Below are positions 10,052 through 19,293 of a DNA stretch of 24,733 bases, piece by piece. Source of the DNA: a virus. Both the position numbers and the translations under genes were made by a program. The stretch lies in IMG/VR virus record IMGVR_UViG_3300047557_001132, positions 1-24,733 of that record; one strand, given 5' to 3'. Every line of letters begins with the position of its first letter. Within the stretch, counting starts at the first letter, position 1. The notes under the pieces were generated by a model. That model searched no databases, had not been told where the DNA came from, and saw only the letters and a list, made by a program, of their open reading frames with translations.

Positions 10052-12432
10052 CAGCTAAAAGCCTTCAAGAGACGGCAAACGATAGATGTGCTGCTTCTCA
10101 CCGAATACACCAGCACATCCACACTTGATGCGGCAGTGCTAAGTGTAGGTGCCGTACCGCCCTCAAAGTCATATTGCGATCCATACGCGAGTGTTCTACT
10201 GCCAGTGCCATCCTGCACCAGATAGATCACACCACTTTGTCCAGCCGTTAGGTTGCTGGGATTGGCCAATGTCGCATTGCCGGTCAGCGTCAATGTGAAC
10301 TGGTTGGCGACTGCGAAGTCAGGCGTAACCGTGGCGCCATAGCTGAGCGTGCTAATGGCACCCCTAGTGGCAGCATCGAATGTGCCGATGCCCGTGACAT
10401 CCAGCGTGCCAGGGACATCAACATTGCTGGTCCACTCCACATCCGTGCCATTGGCGGCTGTCTGCAGAAGCTGACGAGCTGCACCATCAGCCAACTTGGA
10501 GACAGCAATCTCGGCAGTGGCGCTGATGTCTGCATCAACAATGACGCCACTAGCGATGGCAGCCACACCGGCATTGCTGAGCGTGATGTCACCGCTAACA
10601 GCAACAGAAGCTGCGACGTTGCTGCCGTTACCAACAAGAATATTGCCGCTGCTTAGCGACGCCAGCTTGCTAAACGCAATCGCGGCACTGGCGCTGATGT
10701 CTGCATCAACAATAGAAGCGTTGCCCGAGATCAGGAAATTACCGCTTTGATCAGGGATGGTGACGGTGCGATCCAGCGTTGGATCAGTGACAGCGATCTC
10801 TGTTTCGTAGGCGTTAGCGGTGGCGCCTTCAAACTTGAGTGAACCAGTAGTGCCGATTAGCAGCTCACCAGTGATCGTGTCACCGGCTTTGGCTACCTTT
10901 TCGTCGTCCAGCTCCTGCAGTGCGGTCTGGACGTTGTTTGCGGCAAGATTGCCGTAAGGCGTAAAACTAATGTTTCCAGCCGTCTGGCCCGCAATGGCGT
11001 TCGATACGTCGATCAGCTCCCATGTGCTGCCGTTCGACAGCAGCATGTCGGGCGGGGCCAAAGACTCGACTGGAGCTGGGCTCGCACCTGTGCCGCTCTC
11101 GGAAACCACCACGTAGTAGCGGGAGTTGGTGTCGCTCGCGGCAGGCAGGGCGCCGCCAACCGTCAGGCCAGCAGCGCCGCCGGCTGTGGTGATCGAATCA
11201 ACGAGGTTGGTATCAGCGGAGTAAGTGCCGCCAAACACCAGCTCACCGCTGGTGATCGTGACAGCCTGCCAGGTGTTGCCGTCATAGAGGTAGAGGTCAT
11301 TATTGCTCGCATCCCAGAAGTATTGCCCGGCAAACTCCGGCGTCGGAAATGTGACCACGCCTGTGGTGCTGCCTGCACCGCCGAACTTCACCGTCGAAGC
11401 ATTACCCAGCTTGGCACCAGTGATTGCGTTGGTGCCGATGCGGTCGATCGACAGCGTGCCTGAATTAAGGCGTTCTGCTGGGATTCCAGGAATATCCGCT
11501 GCGACCAGTGACGTACCCGTTATAACGTGTCCTTCGCCATCAATTTCAATTTTTGTGTACGTGCCAGGTGTTGTTGTGTTGCTATGTGATAGCTGACCAT
11601 TTGCATCAACAGCGAGTCCGGTGCCGGGATAGACACCACCGATGCTGCCAGCACTCGCTACAGGTAAATCGCCGCTTGTAATTGCACGCCCATCGGTTAC
11701 AAGGCCTTTGGTGTCATAAGTAACAAGGCTATAGCTAGTGCCAGCAGCAATATCATTGTCAATTTCAATCTTGGTTCCATCAAGTCTTAGGCCTTCGCCA
11801 TCGACAGTAACAGCACCTTTTGCTGTATCACTGGCAGTCGGCAGATCATCGCCACTGATCGTGCGGTATGCCACTGCACCGCCAGTACCGACGGGACCAG
11901 CCAAAAATTGGCTGCCTGCTGTCGTGTTATCTAAATTAACGTCTAATGCTACGCCGCTACTTGTAGTAGAAACAGTAATATTGACAATATTGCCGGTGCC
12001 ATTTCCGAGCACCTCATTGATAGATCCAGGTGCTTTTACCTCAACCCAACTACTGCCACCCCATACATACAAAAAGTCGCCCGAAGTAAAAGCGAGCTGG
12101 CCACGAAAATCACCGCTAGCAGGTAGCGTCGTGGCTACAACACAACCACTATCATCGGACAGCTTAACTGCTGTAACCGCTCCGGTATCTAATTTATCTG
12201 TAACGACACTGCCATTGATTAGCGCTGAACCATCGACACTTTGAGCAGTAAATGCAATACTTCCAACTGGAATACTGCTTCCTGCTGCAAGTGCCAGTAC
12301 GCGTGACGCCAAACTGCCGGCTTCAATCTTTTTGTCTTCACTGGCGCTGACATCAACAACCAGTAACAAATCTGTTGAAGCCAGATCGACGCCAGCCAGT
12401 AACGTCAGGTCGGTTATCTGCTTGTCAGCCAT
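10051..12432 (-). CDS. long tail fibre-like protein with repetitive stalk
   Basis: A 793-residue protein. The N-terminus MADKQITDLTLLAGVDLAST then DLLLVVDVSASEDKKIEAGS is like the attachment end of phage fibres. The middle is a Ser/Thr/Gly/Ala-rich beta-structured stalk with phrases such as ITSGDLPVAS, YDGNTWQAVTI and VQTALQELDDEKV. Repeated units IVDADISATAEIAVSKLAD and IVDADISASAAIAFSKLAS lie about 60 residues apart; the DNA repeat at 10513-10542/10684-10713 encodes part of them. The C-terminal 100 residues (VTPDFAVANQFTLTLTGNAT and on to STSIVCRLLKAFS) look like a compact beta tip domain. It would form a trimeric fibre. It lies between tail proteins and the LamG fibre, with a 26-base gap upstream. 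Confidence 0.82.
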   Translation of the reverse strand: MADKQITDLTLLAGVDLASTDLLLVVDVSASEDKKIEAGSLASRVLALAAGSSIPVGSIAFTAQSVDGSALINGSVVTDKLDTGAVTAVKLSDDSGCVVATTLPASGDFRGQLAFTSGDFLYVWGGSSWVEVKAPGSINEVLGNGTGNIVNITVSTTSSGVALDVNLDNTTAGSQFLAGPVGTGGAVAYRTISGDDLPTASDTAKGAVTVDGEGLRLDGTKIEIDNDIAAGTSYSLVTYDTKGLVTDGRAITSGDLPVASAGSIGGVYPGTGLAVDANGQLSHSNTTTPGTYTKIEIDGEGHVITGTSLVAADIPGIPAERLNSGTLSIDRIGTNAITGAKLGNASTVKFGGAGSTTGVVTFPTPEFAGQYFWDASNNDLYLYDGNTWQAVTITSGELVFGGTYSADTNLVDSITTAGGAAGLTVGGALPAASDTNSRYYVVVSESGTGASPAPVESLAPPDMLLSNGSTWELIDVSNAIAGQTAGNISFTPYGNLAANNVQTALQELDDEKVAKAGDTITGELLIGTTGSLKFEGATANAYETEIAVTDPTLDRTVTIPDQSGNFLISGNASIVDADISASAAIAFSKLASLSSGNILVGNGSNVAASVAVSGDITLSNAGVAAIASGVIVDADISATAEIAVSKLADGAARQLLQTAANGTDVEWTSNVDVPGTLDVTGIGTFDAATRGAISTLSYGATVTPDFAVANQFTLTLTGNATLANPSNLTAGQSGVIYLVQDGTGSRTLAYGSQYDFEGGTAPTLSTAASSVDVLVYSVRSSTSIVCRLLKAFS
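10513..10713. repeat. pair of 30-base direct repeats in the fibre gene
   Basis: Copies at 10513-10542 and 10684-10713 differ at one base (GGCA[G/C]TGGCGCTGATGTCT and on). They are spaced 171 bases apart (57 codons), keep frame and encode the DADISA unit. Recombination between them would delete exactly 57 codons without a frameshift. Confidence 0.85.
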
Positions 12433-12458
12433 GCTTACTGGTGCCCGATGAAGACAGT

Positions 12459-13868
12459 CTAGGGGCTAATAGAAGTCAAGCTTACGGTATTGCTCCGACC
12501 TAAAACACTACCAGCACTATCGTAGGCTTCCACGTAAAACTCGTACAAGTGGCCATTCGGCAGCGGGCCTCCCCAGCCATTAGCACGTTGGATATCAGCG
12601 CTGGCTGTAAGACCTGCTGCAATAATCCAATCGTTGTTGTTGACGATTGCACCAGCAGGCCATGTGCCGTTTTGTGCGATTGAAGTTGTTGCGGCCGGAA
12701 TTGCATCCACACTCCAATGAATCCACCACGGTGGGCCGCCTTGCGGATCCGGTTGTGAGCCGTTACCACTTCTGTCGTAGCAGCGAAGTCGCCACGTGCT
12801 GATTGTGCCGGACGGAGTGCCACTGGTGCTCCATGACAGATCTGGGCTTGTATTGGTAGCAGTAGCGGGGGATCCGGGCTGATTTGCGACTTTGTAGATG
12901 TCGCCAATTGTGCCCGACAGCGAAGTGCTAAGCGTAATGAGAAATGGTGTTGGCGGCGCCGGGAGTGCTGGCGTAGCTGGACTGGTAAGAGATAACGCAC
13001 CGCCACCCGATGCAGGTTGTAGTGCGATGGCACCGCCGCCACCTTGAAGGCTAACAACACCACGTGGCACGGTCCGCGCCAAGAGCTGAATTGCACCAGT
13101 TGTTACAAAATCAATACCAATACGAACAACATTTTCAGTGTCAAATTGGACGCCACTAGCCGTAACAATTGCCGTTACGTCATACCAAACCAAGTCATCA
13201 AATGTTGCCGTTGATCCTTGTGTGTTAGGTGCTTTTAGATATAAACGTGCTCTAAACTCTTGGCCAATTTCGGTACGAATGGCTAACTGCTGCAGGTAAT
13301 AAGGAATTTCACCGTCAACATTGGTGTAATCCCACAGACAGTTGAGGCGACCGCTACCTGTTTTCAGCGTATCTACATTGCTGCGAAATTCATCACCAAG
13401 GCCACTTGTATCTGCTGTTTCAACATTGGTGTTTAGTTCGTAATCAGTTACTTGGGCCAGTTGTCGCCATGTGTTTGATGTAGGGTCAACAGTTATTTGA
13501 ATATCCCTATTAATAGCAACAAGTGTTACAGCCGATGCCGGCTCTCCTGCTAACGCAGCCTCAAATGTATTAAAAAGGCGTATTCCGCCAATATCATCAA
13601 CACTAACCCAACCGCTCCACGATGATTGAACTATATTGTTGCCCCAACCGCTGGCCGCAATAAAATCTAAATTACTGCCGGCATTAATACCGGCGGTTGT
13701 TATCGTGACACGATCTCCTGTAATCAAACGCGTGTTGGTGTCATCAAACGTAAACCGCCTAGCGGCTGCGTTTACATCCGCTTGATTCACAGTCGTTGTA
13801 AATATTTCGCTTGCGCCGCCATTACGCTGCAGCTCAACAAGACCGTAGTAACCCAGGTAAACAGCCAT
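12459..13868 (-). CDS. tail protein with tail-tube-like N-terminal region and Ig/FN3-like C-terminus
   Basis: A 469-residue virion protein. Residues about 40-60 (FTFDDTNTRLITGDRVTIT) and 139-175 (QVTDYELNTNVETADTSGLG, then TLKTGSGRLNC) share a pattern with the major tail protein at 22244-23002 and the protein at 13868-14314, suggesting a tail-tube fold. After about residue 260 comes a Gly/Pro/Ala linker (VSLQGGGGAIALQPASGGGA). A C-terminal beta domain follows, with TWRLRCYDRSGNG and LYEFYVEAYDSAGSVLGRSN, like Ig or fibronectin type III modules on tail surfaces. The start overlaps the stop of the previous gene (TAATG at 13866-13870). It is probably a distal-tail decoration or adaptor. The specific role is inferred. 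Confidence 0.75.
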   Translation of the reverse strand: MAVYLGYYGLVELQRNGGASEIFTTTVNQADVNAAARRFTFDDTNTRLITGDRVTITTAGINAGSNLDFIAASGWGNNIVQSSWSGWVSVDDIGGIRLFNTFEAALAGEPASAVTLVAINRDIQITVDPTSNTWRQLAQVTDYELNTNVETADTSGLGDEFRSNVDTLKTGSGRLNCLWDYTNVDGEIPYYLQQLAIRTEIGQEFRARLYLKAPNTQGSTATFDDLVWYDVTAIVTASGVQFDTENVVRIGIDFVTTGAIQLLARTVPRGVVSLQGGGGAIALQPASGGGALSLTSPATPALPAPPTPFLITLSTSLSGTIGDIYKVANQPGSPATATNTSPDLSWSTSGTPSGTISTWRLRCYDRSGNGSQPDPQGGPPWWIHWSVDAIPAATTSIAQNGTWPAGAIVNNNDWIIAAGLTASADIQRANGWGGPLPNGHLYEFYVEAYDSAGSVLGRSNTVSLTSISP

Positions 13869-14314
13869 TAGAGCGTCTGACTGGTGATGTCGCCGTTAAC
13901 AGTAAAGCTAATCTGCGCAGTTGAAATCTCGCCCACTGACGCACCAAGTTGTGCGCTATTTATATAGCACGTAAATTCTATATCTCTATTAGCATTTGTT
14001 GTGTTATCAAAAAAGCGTAAAACAAGCGTTAGAGTATCAGTTGGTTGCACACCACCCGTTCTAATGATTCGATCTAGTAATCGCACTGATGCCCTGGTGT
14101 TTACAGCGTCTTGGTAGTAAAGAAGTGTGCAGCTACCTGAATAACTTTTAAGACCCGGTACATAAGTACGGCTATTTTCGGCAAGAGATGTAGTCTCCAG
14201 CATTTCAACTTGCGCGTCAATACTCCAGTTCTGAACTTTTGCAAGCGTATCGTCGCCAGCAGCCGTTCTAATAATTAAACTGCCGTCCCGGCCGGTATAT
14301 ACTTTTTCAGCCAT
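13868..14314 (-). CDS. tail-tube-like tail protein
   Basis: A 148-residue beta-rich protein: MAEKVYTGRDGSLIIRTAAG, then KVQNWSIDAQVEMLETTSLA (26-45), YVPGLKSYSGSCTLLYYQD and QISFTVNGDITSQTL. The VQNW..., then ETTSL, then P-G-x-x-S-x-S-G-S pattern matches that of the major tail protein at 22244-23002 (VQSW..., VTTIG, PGFADGSGS), so I read it as a tail-tube-fold paralogue placed after the tip protein. Start and stop overlap neighbours (TGATG and TAATG). It may form a ring at the distal end of the tail or a thin extension. There are no cysteines other than two isolated ones. Confidence 0.75.
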   Translation of the reverse strand: MAEKVYTGRDGSLIIRTAAGDDTLAKVQNWSIDAQVEMLETTSLAENSRTYVPGLKSYSGSCTLLYYQDAVNTRASVRLLDRIIRTGGVQPTDTLTLVLRFFDNTTNANRDIEFTCYINSAQLGASVGEISTAQISFTVNGDITSQTL

Positions 14315-14697
14315 CAGACCACTCCAGTCAATCTAACTGTAACAGTGCTTCGCCCAACGCCGACTGAGCGAATTTGAGGTGGTTCAGCATAGCGCCATTG
14401 AATCGCATTGCCACCAGAAATTTGAAGACGCGTGGTATGAGCCCATCCATTAAAAACAGGAGCCAGTTCACCGGCTGGAATTTCCCGAAACGTGCCTGTT
14501 TTCTGGTCGTAGTCATCAAAAAACTCGTAAGCCAAAGCATCCGTGATGTTTTCGTAAGTGAGATCTATTGATCTGTCGGTCCGCCGATCCCCATACAATA
14601 TGCGCGTATCTTTACCGTTATTAGTGCGGAACGTCTTTATAGGAAAGTCACCGGCACTGAATGATCTGCCAGTGGGGGTGATATTTGGGAAGGTCAT
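14314..14697 (-). CDS. minor tail protein
   Basis: A 127-residue protein: MTFPNITPTGRSFSAGDFPI, then DRSIDLTYENITDALAYEFF, DDYDQKTGTFREIPAGELAP and QWRYAEPPQIRSVGVGRSTV. The pattern (TFP-x-P-TGR-x-F at the start, Y-x-N-I-x-D-x-x-A in the middle, a W-R-Y-A-E-P-P segment, and a short beta strand VTVRLTGVV at the end) looks like small tail proteins found beside tip proteins in siphophages. I cannot name a characterised family with confidence. It overlaps the J-like gene by ATGA (14694-14697) and the next gene by TGATG, so it is expressed with the tail tip. Confidence 0.7.
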   Translation of the reverse strand: MTFPNITPTGRSFSAGDFPIKTFRTNNGKDTRILYGDRRTDRSIDLTYENITDALAYEFFDDYDQKTGTFREIPAGELAPVFNGWAHTTRLQISGGNAIQWRYAEPPQIRSVGVGRSTVTVRLTGVV

Positions 14698-17600
14698 AGT
14701 GTCACAAAGGCAGAAGCGTTAAGGACATCTTGGGCGATAACACTGCGGCCCGTAGCATCAACAGGAAAATTGCTGGCCTTTACTGTTGCAATGCCGTCAT
14801 TATCTAGATCAATCGCTTCTACTTGATAGACTTGGCGAGCGTTAAAATTAGCACCTCGCAGGCTGAACAAGCTATTGCGAAGATTCTGGGCAACATTACC
14901 AGTCACTTGGAGCTGTTGCTGTGTCACCTGTGTTTGCCCTCGCGCCCAGCTCCATACATCATAATTGCCATCTGCCAATCTAGACGTTGAAACAATCGAC
15001 CCATCAGGCCTAACGATTCCATTGTTTGTTGGGCGATACGGTGACATTTCAACGGCAACACGGATCCAATCGCCAGGGGAAAGCGACAGCCCGTATGGCA
15101 GCGTTTTGAATGTCACACTATGTGTTATATACCTGCGTACCGCAAGAAAATAGCGTGCCGCCATTTGTGCGTGCCCGAGATGTGTAACATGTGACAGATC
15201 AAACTGCTCTAAAGGCAGCGTTGAACTTCCCGGCAAGGCCGTGTCGTCGTAGCGAACTACTATGGTCCGCCGCTCAGGGAATTGATTAACAGAAGATGTG
15301 TTATAAGTGATCGCAGCTTGGAACATTTGGCGCTCTTCTTGTCCTAGCCACTCCAGTGCAAAGCTGCCTTCAAGAATGTTGCCATCAGTAAACATTGCAC
15401 TAATTGGCACTGTTACTGTATTGCTGATGGTTCCATCTGCGTTTTGCGGTAGCGCTGGATTTAAGGACAGCTGACCATTTCTAATTGCGACATAACACAA
15501 GACAGAAGGAGCCTTTTCTGCGAGCCAGCTACGAAGATTGACGGGTTCCGTTATGGCATCATCAAAGAACAAACGATTTGCCCGCAAGTACGTTCCACAG
15601 CGCTCTAGCTGTGCTCTGTCAATCAGAGATGAGTCAATAATCTCCCCCAAACCCGTATCCCTATTGGTCATCATGTACCACAGCAGATCGGTCAACAAGT
15701 TGGACGGACCGGGCGTTGGCTCATTAAGCCTTTCAACTTCAATGCCATTGCTCAGATATACGCGAAGCTGATCGAGTGCATTAAAGGAATTACTTGCTTG
15801 TACCTTTAAGCCAAATATCGCGCAGTTGTTGTATGGAGGAGCAACGGTCTCCGACAGGCTTTCATTTACATATACCACTTCGTGTTCCGGGCCTTGATCG
15901 CAGCTACGTGTGATTAAATCGCCATAGTGAGATACTTCTGCAATGGCGCTAAATTGCTCCCACACGCGCGTACTGGCAACTGGTGTTTGGAACTGAAACC
16001 ATTCCTGTCTAGTTGTGTTGACGATGTAATTAAAGCTGTATTGGTTGCCTTCAACATCACGGGCGCGTTTGCCAAATGTCTCACCAGGAGACCAGAATCC
16101 TGAAGAGCTAATCACGCGAGTGCCAACGATTCGCCAGAATCTATTGCGTGCACCGCCAAGTAAGTTTGGAGCAGAAAAGACTTCTAAGGTGAGTTCCATC
16201 CTGATGGATTTACCACCTTGGCTGTATTCCCAATTACTGTATGTACGCCTAAATCCAACGGGTTGATTTTGTGAATCGTTGGCTGGATCGGTCCGACCAA
16301 GCTGCTCCCAGATGATATTACTAATGCGTTGGTAGTCAGCAGGATCAGAAGCGGAAGCAGTTGCCCTCGCTGCCAGGGTTACATTGGTAAAGCCAAGGTT
16401 CTGTGGTTCTCCAGTATCCCTGAATTCACCAGTTCGTAACGTACCCAAGGCGTCTGGTCGCGCAACCATCTGAGAATGGGTATACAGCCTAGGAAGATCA
16501 GCGGCATCAATAAAGCGTCCACGGCCACCAATTGTGAAAGTACCCATTGAGTTATTTGCCCACTGCCATTCTTGATACGGTGTAGTACCGTTTAATTGAA
16601 AGACACTTGTTGCGCCTTGTTCTGCAAAAACGGTTGAAGGCAGTGGGCGAAAACGATATTCAAACTGTCCCCGACGTGGGTGCCTAACGCGGATAAAGGT
16701 AAAAATGTCCTGTGGCGTTGAGCCAGTAATGGCAAAGAAAAATGGTGAGGTTTCCCAGCCTTGATTTGGACGAGAACGGATAGCTTCATTGTTGGCCGGC
16801 CGTATGTCCATCGCAAAAAAGCTGGTTCTCATTCCATACGACTGATTTTTGCCTTCGCGAACGGTAACGCTTCGACGATTTAAGTCAGCAAGAGTTGACG
16901 GATTGGGTACAGTATTGAAATTAGTTATGCCATTGAATCTTGTCCATACTTGGCTCTTGATGCCAATTTCAGTTACATCGCAGTCTCGATTGTTCGTGAT
17001 CTGGCCGATGTTGTAGCGGAGTAATGGATACCAAGTCTCGCGTACATCAGCAGGAAAAGGTATCCAATTCTGCTCGTCTACAACAGCTTGAGCGACAAGG
17101 CCAACAACGTTATTGTTTCTACTCCATGTCTCCATGCACTGCAAAGTAATCGTTACTTCCTCTGGGGTGATCGTGTCATAAGGGCCACCCCGCCTTGCAA
17201 TTACGCGCCAAGTGCTGCGACCGATCATAAACGTTGCGCCGATATTCATCAGCTCGTCATACTGCTGCAACGAGCTTTCAACTGAGCTGCGGACATCGGT
17301 TAAGTCAACTGGAGTGCTATCAACTGAATTGCGAGGAATCGGGCTAATGCTTTGACGAGCATTGCTAATGCGAAGCTGAATTGTGTCCCCAATGTTTACT
17401 GTGCGCTCTTCGGTAACTGCGTCGCTCCAGGTGCGATAACCAAATGGATTGGTTAGGTTTCTTGGATTGGCGATGGAATAGCCATTGTGGGAAATCAAGC
17501 CAATATGCGTGGAATAATTCCTTCCGGTGCCTGGCATTCCCGCATTTGTCGACGGGCCACGAGTGCCGCCAAAGGGATGCTCGGAAGCCTGTGCTTCGTC

Positions 17601-18497
17601 AATGAACTTTCCTTGATTAGTAATTGCCTGGCTTTTTGCGCTGCCGGATGCTTCATCAACGATGCTGACTACTTCCCAGTTCGGCCTAAATGGCGTGCCG
17701 TTTGGAATGCCATTAAACACGCCAAATAAAGTCTGATTCTGCGGAGAAAAACTTCCGCAAAATGCCGTATCAGCATTGGCATTAAGAGAAGGTGCCGTAA
17801 AAGCTTCTTCTGTAGCTGCTGGTAGAGGAGGCGTGGATAATGTGCCAGCTCTTAACGTATTACCGCGAAGGCGACTGTCTGCTCCAAACCCGCCTGCCCA
17901 ATAAAGCTGAAAAGAGCTATCGTAAATGGCATCAAGAGCATTATTGCCAAGGAAAATTCCCGCTAAATCTGGACGCTGCATTGGCCCTTGTCCGGCTAGC
18001 AGCATGATTTGCGCTACTTGAAATGCACCCCAAGATGTGACGCGCGACCAAATCAATGGGGGCGAAATCAGTAGTCCGCCGCTGCCGACCGCTGCATCAC
18101 GACGAGTAAAAACAATGGGTACTGCAGCGCCGTATTGAGCTAAATCTTGGAATGAGTCAAATCCGAATGAAGGCGCATAACGCTGCCTTCCTGAAACAGA
18201 AGCAAGGTCAAGAGATGAGGCCCTTGATTCACGAGCTTCAGGTGCCTTAGGTTTTGGCGTTAAAAGATATGATGCTGCCGATGAAGCAATACCAATAACA
18301 AGTGATATGACTGCAAGAGTGCCGGGGTCGTTTCTTACATCAACAATATGGGCATATTCCGCAGGACGTGCCCACGGCTTACGTTGTACTTCGCGGACAA
18401 AAGCGCAATACTCCTCTTCATTGATCTCTAGCGCAGCAGCTAGCTGTCTTTCCCACGGAAGTAACGGGATGAGCCGATCAAGTGCAGGGGGCACCAT
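14694..18497 (-). CDS. J-like tail tip / host-specificity protein
   Basis: A 1267-residue protein, the largest in the window, in the position of lambda gpJ: after tape measure, an L-like protein and an NlpC/P60 protein. The N-terminus PPALDRLIPLLPWERQLAAALEI with EEEYCAFVRE matches the start of J-type tip proteins. A hydrophobic segment follows at about 59-79 (GTLAVISLVIGIASSAASYLL). The region near residue 990 (VNLRSWLAEKAPSVLCYVAI) is the phage-tail_3-like part that helps build the tip hub. The rest is beta-rich with many Asn/Ser/Thr. The frame extends to an ATG at 18545, overlapping the NlpC gene by 106 bases. I prefer the ATG at 18497 (58-base overlap), with AAGG upstream and the conserved MVPPALDRL start. 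Confidence 0.88.
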   Translation of the reverse strand: MVPPALDRLIPLLPWERQLAAALEINEEEYCAFVREVQRKPWARPAEYAHIVDVRNDPGTLAVISLVIGIASSAASYLLTPKPKAPEARESRASSLDLASVSGRQRYAPSFGFDSFQDLAQYGAAVPIVFTRRDAAVGSGGLLISPPLIWSRVTSWGAFQVAQIMLLAGQGPMQRPDLAGIFLGNNALDAIYDSSFQLYWAGGFGADSRLRGNTLRAGTLSTPPLPAATEEAFTAPSLNANADTAFCGSFSPQNQTLFGVFNGIPNGTPFRPNWEVVSIVDEASGSAKSQAITNQGKFIDEAQASEHPFGGTRGPSTNAGMPGTGRNYSTHIGLISHNGYSIANPRNLTNPFGYRTWSDAVTEERTVNIGDTIQLRISNARQSISPIPRNSVDSTPVDLTDVRSSVESSLQQYDELMNIGATFMIGRSTWRVIARRGGPYDTITPEEVTITLQCMETWSRNNNVVGLVAQAVVDEQNWIPFPADVRETWYPLLRYNIGQITNNRDCDVTEIGIKSQVWTRFNGITNFNTVPNPSTLADLNRRSVTVREGKNQSYGMRTSFFAMDIRPANNEAIRSRPNQGWETSPFFFAITGSTPQDIFTFIRVRHPRRGQFEYRFRPLPSTVFAEQGATSVFQLNGTTPYQEWQWANNSMGTFTIGGRGRFIDAADLPRLYTHSQMVARPDALGTLRTGEFRDTGEPQNLGFTNVTLAARATASASDPADYQRISNIIWEQLGRTDPANDSQNQPVGFRRTYSNWEYSQGGKSIRMELTLEVFSAPNLLGGARNRFWRIVGTRVISSSGFWSPGETFGKRARDVEGNQYSFNYIVNTTRQEWFQFQTPVASTRVWEQFSAIAEVSHYGDLITRSCDQGPEHEVVYVNESLSETVAPPYNNCAIFGLKVQASNSFNALDQLRVYLSNGIEVERLNEPTPGPSNLLTDLLWYMMTNRDTGLGEIIDSSLIDRAQLERCGTYLRANRLFFDDAITEPVNLRSWLAEKAPSVLCYVAIRNGQLSLNPALPQNADGTISNTVTVPISAMFTDGNILEGSFALEWLGQEERQMFQAAITYNTSSVNQFPERRTIVVRYDDTALPGSSTLPLEQFDLSHVTHLGHAQMAARYFLAVRRYITHSVTFKTLPYGLSLSPGDWIRVAVEMSPYRPTNNGIVRPDGSIVSTSRLADGNYDVWSWARGQTQVTQQQLQVTGNVAQNLRNSLFSLRGANFNARQVYQVEAIDLDNDGIATVKASNFPVDATGRSVIAQDVLNASAFVTL

Positions 18498-18802
18498 TGC
18501 ACTACCTTGGAAAGGTCGTTGATATACAAAGCGCCCTGCTGCCATGTCACACCGAATGCGTGGGCCTCTTTTGAAAAGAGGATGATATCACCATCATAAA
18601 GCGGTTTATCAATCCGATTACCCCAGCGAAGCAGTTCGCGGACAATCCCAAGCCGTGACATGCTGTACCAAGCTTGGTTTACTGGCGGGCGTTTAATGTC
18701 CAAGTCATCAAGAACAGCAATACATAGATGAATGCAGTCAATAGAAGGGCCAGATCCATCGGCTCCTAGCTCGTAAGACTTGCCAAGCAGGGCTTCAATC
18801 AA
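18440..18802 (-). CDS. NlpC/P60-type tail peptidase (lambda K-like)
   Basis: A 120-residue cysteine peptidase domain: MIEALLGKSYELGADGSGPS, then IDCIHLCIAVLDDL with catalytic Cys23, and FSKEAHAFGVTWQQ with His81. The G-x-D-G...DC-x-x-L and DGDIILF motifs are typical of NlpC/P60 hydrolases that cut cell wall peptide stems during phage entry. Length and position (just before the J-like gene) match lambda gpK and related tip-associated peptidases. The start is TTG, overlapping the previous stop as TTGA (18799-18802). The C-terminus WCPLHLIGSSRYFRG overlaps the J-like gene in another frame. It is likely carried on the tail tip. Confidence 0.87.
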   Translation of the reverse strand: MIEALLGKSYELGADGSGPSIDCIHLCIAVLDDLDIKRPPVNQAWYSMSRLGIVRELLRWGNRIDKPLYDGDIILFSKEAHAFGVTWQQGALYINDLSKVVQWCPLHLIGSSRYFRGKDS

Positions 18803-19293
18803 TTCAGCCTCACGCGTGCTGTGACGGGCAAAGTTCCAACAAGCTGTTGTGTGATGCGCTTACGTGGCGTATCCGCACCAACCGCGTCTAGCACGGAACT
18901 AAGGATTAGTGTCAATGCCGTTTCGTCCCATGTGCCGGATGTTATCTGTGCTACATATCTATTTAGCTCAACATAACCAGCCGTATTTGCAGGGTCAGTG
19001 AAGATACCCGTGCGTACAGTAGCAATCCACTGTTCGGTTACAGCCTGCTCAGCCCAACCACGGCTAAGGTCGTTATTAGGAAATGCAAGTGTTGCCGGCT
19101 GATTATCGCCAGATTTTGTTACTGTAATTCCACTAAACGCGAATGGCATAAAACCAAACAATCGGGTCAAGCCAGTAAGAGGTGAGGTGTAGTCAAGATC
19201 AGCATCAATGCGAAAGTTCTGAAATTCAAATCGAGTTGTATTCGCTCGATTGCGAAGTGTCAAAAACTGAACGTATCCAAATGCACTACTCAC
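18799..19293 (-). CDS. minor tail protein (lambda L-like position, DUF1833-like)
   Basis: A 164-residue protein: MSSAFGYVQFLTLRNRANTT, then DYTSPLTGLTRLFGFMPFAF, AFPNNDLSRGWAEQAVTEQW and YVAQITSGTWDETALTLILS. The pattern, with short strands and a segment listing valid first and last residues of a beta sandwich, resembles DUF1833/minor tail L-type proteins. No cysteine cluster, which marks the lambda L iron-sulfur domain, is visible. The GTG start at 19293 overlaps the tape measure stop (GTGA) and its own stop overlaps the NlpC start (TTGA). It probably joins the tape measure end to the tip. Confidence 0.75.
   Translation of the reverse strand: MSSAFGYVQFLTLRNRANTTRFEFQNFRIDADLDYTSPLTGLTRLFGFMPFAFSGITVTKSGDNQPATLAFPNNDLSRGWAEQAVTEQWIATVRTGIFTDPANTAGYVELNRYVAQITSGTWDETALTLILSSVLDAVGADTPRKRITQQLVGTLPVTARVRLN

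Noticed and set aside
11738-12244. 168-codon open frame on the plus strand
   Set aside because: It is antisense to the long fibre gene; its Pro/Ser/Leu/Val-rich sequence reflects mirrored Gly/Thr/Asn codons.
8393-12432. Diversity-generating retroelement in the fibre genes
   Set aside because: No reverse transcriptase and no template-like repeat with adenine-specific mismatches was seen; the fibre repeat differs by a single G/C change.
12500-13096. 198-codon frame on the minus strand in another phase
   Set aside because: It is nested within the 469-residue tail protein gene, whose sequence is coherent; the alternative is His/Arg/Gln-rich and lacks overlaps with neighbours.
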